Shown here: one piece after another, positions 26,513 through 35,715 of the stretch
How the letters are laid out: each line of letters starts with the position of its first letter
Position numbering within the stretch: the stretch's first letter is position 1
Source: SpSt-501 sp037481615
Lineage (GTDB): Bacteria; Desulfobacterota; Desulfobacteria; Desulfobacterales; SpSt-501
NCBI GenBank assembly: GCA_037481615.1
Contig: JBBFLI010000018.1
DNA: 64,000 nt
Direction: 5' to 3' (one strand)
The notes under the pieces: generated by a model
Seen by the model: the letters and a program-made list of their open reading frames with translations, nothing else
Told to the model about the DNA's origin: nothing
The model's database searches: none
Translations under genes and position numbers: made by a program

Positions 26513-27298
26513 TCAACCTTCCCGATGGACTTCGAAGACGCGATGCGGGACCCCGTGGGCCACGAGATCGACCGGGCAGCGGTAGGCGGCCTCGAGCAGC
26601 TCGGGGGTGATTTCGCCCCCCGCGTGGTGGTGCAGGCGGCGGTTCACACAGGCGACCGATTTCACCCGCGGCGAGAGCATCATCGTGTCGTGGGTCACGG
26701 CGACGATCGTGACGCTGCGGTTCAGTTCGGCCAGGAGATCATAGAACTCCGCGCGCCCCTGGGCGTCGATGCTGGCCATGGCCTCGTCGAGGAGCAGGAT
26801 CTCGGGCCGGGAGACGAGGGCGCGGGCGATGAAGGCGCGCTGCAGTTGCCCCCCGGAGAGCTGCCCGACGCGGCGGCGTCGAAGCTCCCAGACGCCCATC
26901 TCCTCCATCGCCCGGCGCACGGCGGCCTCCTCCTCGCGGCGGGCCCCCGGCCGCATCCGCCCCCCGCCCGCCCCGAGCCTCCCCATGCGCACGACGTCGT
27001 GGACGCAGATCGGGAAGCTCTTGTTCACATGGACGTTCTGCGGCACGTACCCCACGCGGTGGGCCGCCCGGGGCGGGGAGGTCCCGAGAACGGCGATCTC
27101 CCCGCGCCGGGGGGCGAGCAGCCCCAGGATGAGCTTGAGAAGCGTCGTCTTGCCCCCGCCGTTCGGCCCGATCAGGACGAGGAAATCGCCTCGCGGGACG
27201 ACGAGATTCACCCCTTCGAGCACGGACTGGCCGTTATAGGAGAACCAGACCCCGCGGATGTCGATCACCGGCTCGGGCCGGTTGCGATTCCTTTCCAT
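26513..27298 (-). CDS. znuC: Zinc ABC transporter ATP-binding protein
   Basis: 261 residues. Walker A GPNGGGKTTLLK, signature LSGGQLQRAFIARAL, Walker B LLLDEAMASID and the H-loop Thr-His-Asp (AVTHDTM) are all present. A His pair near the C-terminus (RRLHHHAGGE) may bind metal, a common ornament of zinc transporters. Six bases after the znuA stop. Confidence 0.92.
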   Translation of the reverse strand: MERNRNRPEPVIDIRGVWFSYNGQSVLEGVNLVVPRGDFLVLIGPNGGGKTTLLKLILGLLAPRRGEIAVLGTSPPRAAHRVGYVPQNVHVNKSFPICVHDVVRMGRLGAGGGRMRPGARREEEAAVRRAMEEMGVWELRRRRVGQLSGGQLQRAFIARALVSRPEILLLDEAMASIDAQGRAEFYDLLAELNRSVTIVAVTHDTMMLSPRVKSVACVNRRLHHHAGGEITPELLEAAYRCPVDLVAHGVPHRVFEVHREG

Positions 27299-27304
27299 GT
27301 CGCC

Positions 27305-28246
27305 TCACGGCAGGGCCTCGCGCAGCCGCCCGGCCGCCCGGCGCAGGTTCTCCGCCCAGTCCGCGGCGAGCGGATCGACCGGGATCACCTTCCCCCCGAT
27401 CCCGCGCGCCACGGCCTCGGCGCTGCGGGTCGAGAACTGGGGCTGCACGAAGACCGCCCGGATGCCTTCCTGGCGCGCGAAGCGGATCACTTCCTCGAGC
27501 CGGGCGGGCTTGGGCTCCTTGCCCTCGACTTCGATCGCCCGCTGCTCGAGCCCGTAGTCGCGGGCGAAATAGCCCCACGAGGGGTGAAAGACGAGAAACC
27601 GGGCCCCTTCCCTCCCGGCGAACAGCGCGCGCAACTCGGCGTCCAGCCTTTCGATTTCCTCGAGAAACGAAGCGTACCCCGCTTCATACCGCGCACGGTG
27701 ATCCGGATCAACCGCGATCAGCCCGTCCCGGATGTGCGCCGCCTGGATGCGGACGAGCGCGGGGGAGAGCCAGATATGCGGGTCGAGCCCGTCGTCATGA
27801 ACGTGCCCATGGCCGCCGTCGGCTCCGTGGGTGTGAAGCCTGCCGCGGGAAGAGGTCTTCGCCGCCGTCCTGTGGCGGTGGCCGTCGGCGTGAACGTGGG
27901 CCGGGAGCGCGATCTTCTCGACTCCCCGGTCGGTGGCGACGATCGGCATCCGGGGGTTCGCGGTCGCGATCTTCTCCATCCAGGCCTTTTCGAAGTCGAT
28001 CCCGATCGCGAAGTAGACCGCCGCACGGGAGAGCTCGGCCATCTGGCGCGGCCGGGGTTCATACGAATGCGGGTCCGCCCCCGGCGGCACGAACACCGAC
28101 ACCCGGACCCGCTCGCCGCCGATCCGCTCGACGAAATACCGCTGCGGCTCGATGCTCACGAACACCGGAACGGGGGAGCCCGCAACCGCCCCCGACCCCC
28201 ACATCGAAACGATCAGGGCCCACAGTACCAGCCGACGCGAGTTCAT
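27305..28246 (-). CDS. znuA: Zinc-binding periplasmic protein
   Basis: 313 residues, cluster A-1 (cluster 9) substrate-binding protein. Signal peptide at the N-terminus (MNSRRLVLWALIVSMWG). A long His/Asp-rich loop at about 115-155 (HVHADGHRHR, HTHGADGGHGHVH) marks it as zinc-, not manganese-specific. Conserved ligand histidines lie in ADPHSYEP, DPHIWLSP and FHPSWGYFA. ATG at 28246 has GAGGAGG six bases upstream; an in-frame TTG at 28267 is within an operator and is not preferred. First gene of the znuACB-zur operon. Confidence 0.93.
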   Translation of the reverse strand: MNSRRLVLWALIVSMWGSGAVAGSPVPVFVSIEPQRYFVERIGGERVRVSVFVPPGADPHSYEPRPRQMAELSRAAVYFAIGIDFEKAWMEKIATANPRMPIVATDRGVEKIALPAHVHADGHRHRTAAKTSSRGRLHTHGADGGHGHVHDDGLDPHIWLSPALVRIQAAHIRDGLIAVDPDHRARYEAGYASFLEEIERLDAELRALFAGREGARFLVFHPSWGYFARDYGLEQRAIEVEGKEPKPARLEEVIRFARQEGIRAVFVQPQFSTRSAEAVARGIGGKVIPVDPLAADWAENLRRAAGRLREALP

Positions 28247-28261
28247 GAATGTCCTCCTCGG

Positions 28262-28278
28262 ATGCAATCTGTTTGCAT
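28262..28278 (-). promoter_or_regulatory. Zur-like operator 1, in the znuA leader
   Basis: ATGCAA, 5 bases, TTGCAT: a perfect dyad 16 bases before the znuA ATG. It has the same half-sites and spacer length as operator 2, 70 bases away, which argues both bind the same dimer, most simply the Zur encoded at the end of the operon. Confidence 0.6.
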
Positions 28279-28308
28279 ATCACATCTCAGCAGATTTTCC
28301 CTTTAACA

Positions 28309-28337
28309 CTAATACAGCGAACGTTCACGTTTTGCAA
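28309..28337 (-). promoter_or_regulatory. znuA promoter
   Basis: Minus-strand TTGCAA (28337-28332), a 17-base spacer, TATTAG (28314-28309). The -35 is formed by the distal half-site of operator 2, so a bound repressor would exclude polymerase. Start of transcription would be near 28302. Confidence 0.45.
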
Positions 28338-28348
28338 CAATGTTGCAT
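28332..28348 (-). promoter_or_regulatory. Zur-like operator 2, over the znuA -35
   Basis: TTGCAA, CAATG, TTGCAT: the longer reading is the perfect 7-1-7 palindrome TGCAACA-A-TGTTGCA, the dyad form usual for Fur-family regulators. Matches operator 1 in half-site and spacer. Confidence 0.65.
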
Positions 28349-28409
28349 CCAGGCCGCGCCGTCAACCCCCGAAGGGCGACGGCGGGGGGGGAACAAGGGG
28401 CGACGGCGG

Positions 28410-29798
28410 TCAGGACTTGAGGATCCGCATCCCCTCGCGGGTGTCCTTGACGGTGTAGCCGAGCTTCTGGATCTCGGCGCGCAGCCGGTCGGACTCGGCC
28501 CAGTCCTTCGCCTCCCGCGCGGCTTTCCGCAACGCGGCGAGGCGGCGCACCTCCTCGGGCAGTTCCTCGGGCAGGTGGAGGCGGTCGAGGTCGAGGCCCA
28601 GCACGCGGTCGAAATCGATCACCGTCGCCCGCTTCACGGGGGGAGGCAGATCGCTCTTCAGCAGCTCCTGCACCACGGCCATGGCCCGCGGCAGGTTGAG
28701 GTCGTCGTTCACCTCCGCGAGGAACCGCTCGCGGAAGGAAGGCTCGGGGGACGCCTCGGCCCCCGGGGCCCCGAGGTCGCGCACCTGGTTGTAGAGGTGC
28801 TCGAGTCCGGCGCGGGCGGCCTCGATCGAGGCTTCGCTGTACTCCATCGGCTTGCGGTAGTGGGAGAGAAAGCAGGCGAAGCGGAAGGCGAGCGGCGGGA
28901 TGCCTCGGCGGAGCAGGGCGTTTTCCAGGGTCAGGAAGTTCTCCTCGCTCTTCGCCATCTTCTTTCCGCCCTGGACCTGGAGGAAGGCCCCGTGCATCCA
29001 GAAGCGGAAGAAGGGCTTGCCCGTCGCCGCCTCGGACTGAGCGATCTCGTTCGTGTGGTGGATGTCGATGTGGTCGATCCCGCCGCAGTGGATGTCGAGC
29101 CGCTCCCCCAGGTATTTGAGGCTCATCGCCGAACACTCGATGTGCCAGCCCGGGAAGCCCACCCCCCAGGGGGAGTCCCATTCCATCTGCCGCTTCACCC
29201 CCGGCGGCGAGAATTTCCAGAGCGCGAAATCGGTCGGGTTGCGCTTCTCGGGGTTCCTCTCGACGCGGGCCCCCTCGCGCAGCGCCTCGAGGTTCTGGCT
29301 CGACAGCCTCCCGTACTCCGGGAACCGCGCGGTGTCGAAGTAGATCCCGTCGCTCGTGCGGTAGGTGTAGCCCTTCTCCTCGAGGAGGCGGATGAGGGCG
29401 ATCTGCTCCGGGATGTTGTCGGTCGCCCGGCACCAGACGGTCGGCTCGAGGATGTTCAGCCGCGCCATGTCCTCGCGGAAGGCCTGCGTGTAGAATTCGG
29501 CGATCTCCCAGGCGGTCTTGCCCTCGCGGCGCGATCCGGCCTCGATCTTGTCCTCGCCCAGGTCGCGGTCCCCGGTCAGATGCCCCACATCGGTGATGTT
29601 CATCACATGGCGCACGCGGAATCCGTTGTAGAGGAGCACGCGCTTGAGCACGTCCTCGAAGAGGAAGGTGCGCAGGTTGCCGAGATGGGCGTAGTTGTAA
29701 ACCGTCGGCCCGCAGGTGTAGAGGCCGACCTCGTCCGGGAACAGGGGAACGAAGACCTCTTTGCGGCGCGAGCGGGTGTTGTAGAGAACCAGCGGCAT
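28410..29798 (-). CDS. cysS: Cysteinyl-tRNA synthetase
   Basis: 462 residues (E. coli 461). Class I motifs: HLGN within YTCGPTVYNYAHLGNLRTF (HIGH-like) and KMAKSEEN (KMSKS). Zinc ligands are the N-terminal CGPT cysteine, Cys in HIECSAM and His in IDIHHTNE. ATG at 29798 begins the conserved MPLVLYNTRSRR; a very long upstream reading frame in the same frame is spurious. It follows the phasin-like gene by 20 bases and probably shares the acyl-CoA dehydrogenase transcript. Confidence 0.95.
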   Translation of the reverse strand: MPLVLYNTRSRRKEVFVPLFPDEVGLYTCGPTVYNYAHLGNLRTFLFEDVLKRVLLYNGFRVRHVMNITDVGHLTGDRDLGEDKIEAGSRREGKTAWEIAEFYTQAFREDMARLNILEPTVWCRATDNIPEQIALIRLLEEKGYTYRTSDGIYFDTARFPEYGRLSSQNLEALREGARVERNPEKRNPTDFALWKFSPPGVKRQMEWDSPWGVGFPGWHIECSAMSLKYLGERLDIHCGGIDHIDIHHTNEIAQSEAATGKPFFRFWMHGAFLQVQGGKKMAKSEENFLTLENALLRRGIPPLAFRFACFLSHYRKPMEYSEASIEAARAGLEHLYNQVRDLGAPGAEASPEPSFRERFLAEVNDDLNLPRAMAVVQELLKSDLPPPVKRATVIDFDRVLGLDLDRLHLPEELPEEVRRLAALRKAAREAKDWAESDRLRAEIQKLGYTVKDTREGMRILKS

Positions 29799-29818
29799 GC
29801 CGGCGTCGGAGACGGTCT

Positions 29819-30184
29819 TCAGGAGTCGCTCTTCTTCCGCGCGCGGGGGCGGGCCGGGGCGGGCTTCCGGGAGGGGGAGGCCGGCCGTGCCGTCTGGAGC
29901 TGTTTTTTCAGCTGCTGGATCTCGCGCTTCAGGCCCTTCAGGTCCTCGCGCGTGGCGACGTCGGCCTTGTGCAGGATCTCCTTCACCAGGTGGTTCACGC
30001 GGGACTCGAAGCCTTTCTGCGCCTTCTCGTAGCTCTCCCGCAGGCTCTGCAAAAACTGTCCGGCCTCCCGTTCCGAGAGCCGGGACTTGCGGGCGATCTC
30101 GCGGCCGGCGGCCTCGACCTCGCGCCAGGTCTGCAGCGCAAGGCCGACCCCGGTGTTCAAGGCCTTCTTGAGCGATTCGATCAT
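29819..30184 (-). CDS. Phasin-like coiled-coil protein
   Basis: 121 residues, almost wholly helical: an N-terminal amphipathic region (MIESLKKALNTGVGLALQTW), a central coiled coil with EREAGQFLQSL and GFESRVNHLVKEIL, and a Pro/Ala/Arg/Lys-rich tail (PARPRARKKSDS). This matches the phasin PhaI/PhaF-like family, small proteins on polyester granules or acting as general chaperone-like helices; the basic tail resembles the DNA-binding tail of PhaF. No PHA synthase is nearby, so granule binding is not established. Confidence 0.7.
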   Translation of the reverse strand: MIESLKKALNTGVGLALQTWREVEAAGREIARKSRLSEREAGQFLQSLRESYEKAQKGFESRVNHLVKEILHKADVATREDLKGLKREIQQLKKQLQTARPASPSRKPAPARPRARKKSDS

Positions 30185-30214
30185 CGGGCTCTTTCCTTTC
30201 CCCCCGCGGGGGGA

Positions 30215-31369
<1,155 letters not shown>

Positions 31370-31625
31370 GGCGTTCCTCCCGTTCGGGGCGGCGGCCCGG
31401 AGCGTCCTTGGGGGGTCCGGAAGATGCGGACGGTGCGCGGATGCCGCCCGCCGTCCGCGAAGCGCTTACCACAGGCCCGAAGGCTTTGCAAGGCGGGCGA
31501 GGGAAACGGGATCCCGCCGCGGCGGAAGGGGAGGCCGCCTTGACTGGGACGCGGATCTGCCCTAAAGCGAAGATCCGGTCGCGGCCGGCGGGCCGCACCG
31601 AAATCCAGCGTGCGGGATTCCTCCG

Positions 31626-32375
31626 ATGGGCTTCCACATCGCCATGGCCGGCAAGGGCGGAACCGGCAAGACGACGCTCGCCGGTCTGCTCGTCCGTTAC
31701 CTGATCTCCCACGGCCGCAAGCCGGTGCTCGCCGTCGACGCCGACAGCAACGCCAACCTGAACGAGGTCCTGGGCGTTCCCCTCGCGGAAACCGTGGGCG
31801 AGGCCCGCGAGGACATGAAACGCGGCCAGGTCCCGAGCGGGATGACCAAGGACCTCTTCCTCGAGATGAAGCTCGGCCAGGCCGTGGTCGAGGCCGGGGA
31901 CTTCGACCTGATCGCCATGGGGCGGCCGGAAGGCCCCGGCTGTTACTGCGCCGCCAACTCGATCCTCGTCACCTGCCTCGAGAAGCTCGTCGCGAACTAC
32001 CCCTGGGTGGTCATGGACAACGAGGCCGGCATGGAGCACATCAGCCGGCTGACCACCAAGAACGTCGACGTGTTGATCATCGTCTCGGATGCCTCGCGGC
32101 GCGGCCTCGAGGCGGCGCTGCGCATCGAGCGGCTCGCGCGCGAGCTGAACATCGGCGTCGGGGCGAGCCACCTGATCGTCAACCGCGCCTCGGCTCCCCC
32201 CGCCCCGGAGGCGCTGCGGCCGTTGCTCGAGGCGGGGCTGCCCCTCGCCGGGATCGTCCCGGAGGACCGCCGGGTCTACGAGTTCGACGCCGCCGGTCGG
32301 CCGATCATCGAGCTCCCCGAGGATTCCGAATGCCTGCGGGCGGCGTATGGGATCTTTGCGCGAATCCTGCCCTGA
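31626..32375 (+). CDS. cooC: CooC-type nickel-insertion ATPase
   Basis: 249 residues, SIMIBI-class ATPase with deviant Walker A GKGGTGKTT and the CooC metal-binding pair CYC (Cys106, Cys108). CooC/AcsF proteins insert nickel into carbon monoxide dehydrogenase or CODH/acetyl-CoA synthase. No CODH is in the window, so its client is elsewhere; the corrinoid-activating ASKHA gene in the same gene series (35712-37253) makes an acetyl-CoA-pathway link plausible. The ATG at 31626 has no clear Shine-Dalgarno; a weak TTGACT-17-TAAAGC lies at 31540-31568. Confidence 0.88.
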   Translation: MGFHIAMAGKGGTGKTTLAGLLVRYLISHGRKPVLAVDADSNANLNEVLGVPLAETVGEAREDMKRGQVPSGMTKDLFLEMKLGQAVVEAGDFDLIAMGRPEGPGCYCAANSILVTCLEKLVANYPWVVMDNEAGMEHISRLTTKNVDVLIIVSDASRRGLEAALRIERLARELNIGVGASHLIVNRASAPPAPEALRPLLEAGLPLAGIVPEDRRVYEFDAAGRPIIELPEDSECLRAAYGIFARILP

Positions 32376-32438
32376 ACCCGAGGCCGGCACCGTGTTTCCC
32401 GGAGCCGGGGGATTCTTTTCCCTTGCGAGGAAGGCATC

Positions 32439-33389
32439 ATGAGACGCACCGGCCTGGTCTACGACGAGCGCTTCTTGCGGCACCGGACCGGCCCGTATCA
32501 CCCCGAGGTCCCCGAGCGGCTCACCGCCGTGATGCAGGGCCTCCGGGAAGGCGGGCTCCTCGAGCGGGTGGTCCCCCTCCCCGCCGAGCCCGCCGAGCTC
32601 ACCTGGGTCCACGCCGTCCACAGCGCCGAATACGTCCGGCGGTTCGAGGCCGCCTGCCGCAAGGGGGAGACCGTCTTCGACTCGCCCGACAACCAGATGT
32701 GCCGCGAAACCTACGAGGTCGCCCTCCTCGCCGTGGGCGGGGTGCTCGCGGCCTGCCGCGAAGTGCTCGAGGGCAGGCTCGACAACGCCTTCTGCGCCGT
32801 CCGCCCCCCCGGGCACCACGCCGAGGCGAACCGCGCCATGGGCTTCTGCTACTTCAACAACGTCGCCATCGCCGCCCGCTACATCCAGCGGCGCTTCGGC
32901 ATCGAGCGCATCGGCATCATCGACTTCGACGTCCACCACGGAAACGGCACCCAGCACATCTTCGAGGAAGACTCGCGGGTCTTCTACTACAGCATCCACC
33001 AGCACCCCTCCTTCGCCTACCCGGGGACGGGACGCGAGTTCGAATACGGCCGGGGCGTCGGCTACGGGTTCACCAAGAACTCGCCCGCCCTGCCCGGGCA
33101 GGGGGACGAAGAGTACCGGCGGCTGCTCGAACGCGATCTCCTGCCGGCCTTCGAAGAATTCCGGCCCGAGGTCATTCTCGTCTCGGCCGGCTTCGACGCG
33201 CACCGCGACGACGACATGTCCGACATCGCCCTCTCCACGGAGGGCTACGACTGGATCATGGAGCAGATCCTCGCCCTGGCTGCGGCGCACAGCCGGCACC
33301 GCCTGATCTCGGTGCTCGAGGGCGGCTATTGCCTCACGCGCCTGCCCGAGCTCGCCCGCAACCATGTGCAGGCCCTGCTGGACGGCTGA
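32439..33389 (+). CDS. acuC: Histone deacetylase family protein, AcuC-like
   Basis: 316 residues, arginase/deacetylase fold. Zinc ligands and catalytic residues are intact: RPPGHHAEANRAMGF (His-His pair), IIDFDVHHGNGTQH (Asp and His ligands) and SAGFDAHRDDD (third ligand). It should remove acyl groups from lysine side chains of proteins, or from polyamines. The next gene is AcuB-like, the same pairing as in the Bacillus acu operon where AcuC deacetylates acetyl-CoA synthetase, so AcuC is the best assignment. GAGGAAGG lies just before the ATG. Confidence 0.88.
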   Translation: MRRTGLVYDERFLRHRTGPYHPEVPERLTAVMQGLREGGLLERVVPLPAEPAELTWVHAVHSAEYVRRFEAACRKGETVFDSPDNQMCRETYEVALLAVGGVLAACREVLEGRLDNAFCAVRPPGHHAEANRAMGFCYFNNVAIAARYIQRRFGIERIGIIDFDVHHGNGTQHIFEEDSRVFYYSIHQHPSFAYPGTGREFEYGRGVGYGFTKNSPALPGQGDEEYRRLLERDLLPAFEEFRPEVILVSAGFDAHRDDDMSDIALSTEGYDWIMEQILALAAAHSRHRLISVLEGGYCLTRLPELARNHVQALLDG

Positions 33390-33422
33390 TGGGGTGAATT
33401 CTATCGCATCGAGGGGGAAACC

Positions 33423-34121
33423 ATGTTCGTCAGCAGATCCATGACCCGCGGGGTCATCACCGCCACCCCGGAAACCTCCCTGTTCGACCTCCAGGAGCTC
33501 ATGAGCGCGCACCGCATCCGCCACATCCCCATCGTGGACGCCGAGCGCAAGGTGATCGGGATCGTGAGCGACCGCGACATCCGCAGCGCGCTGCCCTTCC
33601 GCTTCTTCAAGGAGGGGCTGAGCGAGGAGGAACGGGCGAAATTCCAGGACATCCGCGCCCGCGACATCATGACCTCGCCGGTGATCACCATCTCGCCCGG
33701 CTACACGATCCAGGACGCGCTGCTCATGATCCAGAACGCCAAGGTGGGGGCTCTGCCGGTCGTCGACGAGGAGGGCCGGCTCCGCGGGATCCTCTCCGTG
33801 CGCGACCTCCTGCGGGCCTTCATCAACGTGCTCGGCATCGGCGAGCCGGGAACCCTGCTCTGCATCCTGGTCGAGGAGAAGGTCGGGCAGCTCAAGAAGA
33901 TCGTCGACGCCATTACGGAGATGGGCATCTCCTTCGGCAGCGTGCTCGTCGCCCGCTACTGGGAAGAGGACAAGCGCGCGGTCTTCCCCTACCTCCTCAC
34001 CCAGAACGTGGCGCCGGTGAAGAAAAAGCTGACCGAGATGGGCTACACCCTGATCGACCCCATGCAATGGTACCTTGACCAGCTCCCGGAAAAGGAGAAA
34101 GAGCCGCCGCCCCGGTCATGA
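33423..34121 (+). CDS. acuB: AcuB-like protein with two CBS domains and an ACT-like domain
   Basis: 232 residues. Two CBS repeats at about 1-60 and 75-140 (MSAHRIRHIPIVDAERKVIG and MIQNAKVGALPVVDEEGRLR), probably binding adenine nucleotides, then an ACT-like domain at about 145-215. This is the AcuB domain order. Being next to the AcuC-like deacetylase suggests an energy-sensing regulator of protein deacetylation. Its stop overlaps the next start (ATGA). Confidence 0.85.
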   Translation: MFVSRSMTRGVITATPETSLFDLQELMSAHRIRHIPIVDAERKVIGIVSDRDIRSALPFRFFKEGLSEEERAKFQDIRARDIMTSPVITISPGYTIQDALLMIQNAKVGALPVVDEEGRLRGILSVRDLLRAFINVLGIGEPGTLLCILVEEKVGQLKKIVDAITEMGISFGSVLVARYWEEDKRAVFPYLLTQNVAPVKKKLTEMGYTLIDPMQWYLDQLPEKEKEPPPRS

Positions 34122-34981
34122 ACCGCCGAACCGCCCTCTCCAGCGCCGAGCTCCACATCTACGAGTGCGCCGGCCGGCCGCCGGCCTTCGCCGAGCCCGA
34201 GGCGGAGGCCTTCCTCGGCGCCTGGTGCGAGGAGGGAAGCTGCTTTCTGTTCTTCTCCGCCCCGGCCGACCGCGCGGTCGCGGATTTTCTCGCCCGGCAC
34301 CCCGGCCTCGCGCTGCGCGACACCCACCGCATGGCCTACGCCGACTGGCAGGGAAGCCTCCCGGAGGAGGTCCGCGTCGGGCGCTTCCGATTCCTGTGCC
34401 GCGGGCGGGCGCAGGGTGCGGCGGCACCGCCTTCGCCGCCGGCCCTGGTTCTCGACCCGGGCCTGGTCTTCGGCAACGGCCTCCACCCCACGACCCGCGA
34501 CTGCCTCCGGGCCCTCGAGCATGCGGTCCGGGATCGCCCCCCCGGCCGGGTGCTCGACCTCGGCACCGGCACGGGGATCTTGGCGCTCGCCGCAGCGTCC
34601 CTCGGCGGCCGCGTGCTCGCCGTCGATGTGAACCCGCTCGCCGCGCGCACGGCGCGCCGCAACGTGCTGGCCAACGGGCTGGCGGAGCGGGTCCTGGTCG
34701 TCTCCGGCCGGGCCGAGGACTTCGCCGGGACCGCCGCCGACCTCGCGCTCGCCAACCTGCACGGAAGCGTGCTGCTCGGGCTGCTCGCCGCCGGCGCCTT
34801 CCGCCGGACGCCGCGCTGGGTCCTTTCCGGTCTGCTCCGCGGCGAGGTGGGCGAAGCCCGGCGGCGGCTCCGCCTGGCGGGCTACGAAGTCCGGCGGGAG
34901 TGGGCCCACGAGGGGGTCTGGCACACCCTTTTCGCCTGCGACCGCCGCCTCTCCGGGGGAGCGGGGTCATGCAGGAGCTGA
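34118..34981 (+). CDS. PrmA-like (ribosomal protein L11) methyltransferase family protein
   Basis: 287 residues, Rossmann-type SAM methyltransferase. PGLVFGNGLHPTTRDCL corresponds to the PrmA motif and VLDLGTGTGILALAAA is the SAM-binding loop; the post-motif region LALANLHGSVLLGL stands where PrmA has an Asn-containing NILA segment. The N-terminal half is divergent from PrmA. It may methylate L11 or another protein. It overlaps both neighbours, so it is translated together with the acuB and sirtuin genes. Confidence 0.75.
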   Translation: MNRRTALSSAELHIYECAGRPPAFAEPEAEAFLGAWCEEGSCFLFFSAPADRAVADFLARHPGLALRDTHRMAYADWQGSLPEEVRVGRFRFLCRGRAQGAAAPPSPPALVLDPGLVFGNGLHPTTRDCLRALEHAVRDRPPGRVLDLGTGTGILALAAASLGGRVLAVDVNPLAARTARRNVLANGLAERVLVVSGRAEDFAGTAADLALANLHGSVLLGLLAAGAFRRTPRWVLSGLLRGEVGEARRRLRLAGYEVRREWAHEGVWHTLFACDRRLSGGAGSCRS

Positions 34982-35715
34982 TCGCCCGCGCCGCCGCGCG
35001 GCTTCACCGGACCCGGCGCGCGGTCGCCCTGACCGGTGCCGGCATCTCGATCGCGAGCGGGATCCCCCCCTTCCGCGGCAAGGGGGGCCTCTGGGAAAAA
35101 TACGACCCGATGGAGATCGCGAGCATCGATGCGCTGCTCGCCGACCCCGCCCGCGTCTGGAAGGTGCTCGTCAAGGACCTGAAGGCGGTCATCGACCGGG
35201 CGCGGCCCAACGCCGGCCACCTGGGGCTCGCCCGCCTCGAGGCCCTGGGGATCCTCGAGACCGTGATCACCCAGAACATCGACGGCCTCCATCAGCGGGC
35301 CGGCAACACGGATGTGATCGAGTTCCACGGGACCTTCGCCTGGCAGCGCTGCATGGGCTGCGGGGCGCGGGTCGAAACCCGCCTCGTGGACGACTCCGTC
35401 CTCCCCCCCCGCTGCGCCTGCGGCGGGATCCTGCGCCCCGATGCCGTCTTCTTCGGCGAGATGATCCCCTTCGAGGCCCTCGTTCGCGCCCGCGAGGCGG
35501 CCGAGCGCTGCGAGGTCATGCTCGTCGTCGGCACCTCGGCCGTCGTCCAGCCCGCGGCGGGCATCCCCGCGATCGCCCGCGAATGCGGCGCCACGGTGAT
35601 CGAGATCAACCCCGAGCCGACCCCCCTCACGGGGGCGGTGAGCGATTTTCTCATCCCCGCCGGCGCGGACGAGGTCCTGCCCCTCATCCTGGCGGAGCTG
35701 GAAGCCCGACGGTGA
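34969..35715 (+). CDS. Sir2 family NAD-dependent protein deacylase
   Basis: 248 residues. Shows the NAD site GAGISIASGIPPFRGKGG, the catalytic TQNIDGLHQRAG with IEFHGTF (catalytic His), four zinc cysteines (CMGCG and CACGG), FFGEMIP and the INPEPTPLT segment. It removes acetyl or other acyl groups from lysine using NAD. It lies two genes from a zinc-dependent deacetylase of unrelated mechanism. ATG at 34969 overlaps the upstream gene by 13 bases and its stop overlaps the next start (GTGA). Confidence 0.92.
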   Translation: MQELIARAAARLHRTRRAVALTGAGISIASGIPPFRGKGGLWEKYDPMEIASIDALLADPARVWKVLVKDLKAVIDRARPNAGHLGLARLEALGILETVITQNIDGLHQRAGNTDVIEFHGTFAWQRCMGCGARVETRLVDDSVLPPRCACGGILRPDAVFFGEMIPFEALVRAREAAERCEVMLVVGTSAVVQPAAGIPAIARECGATVIEINPEPTPLTGAVSDFLIPAGADEVLPLILAELEARR

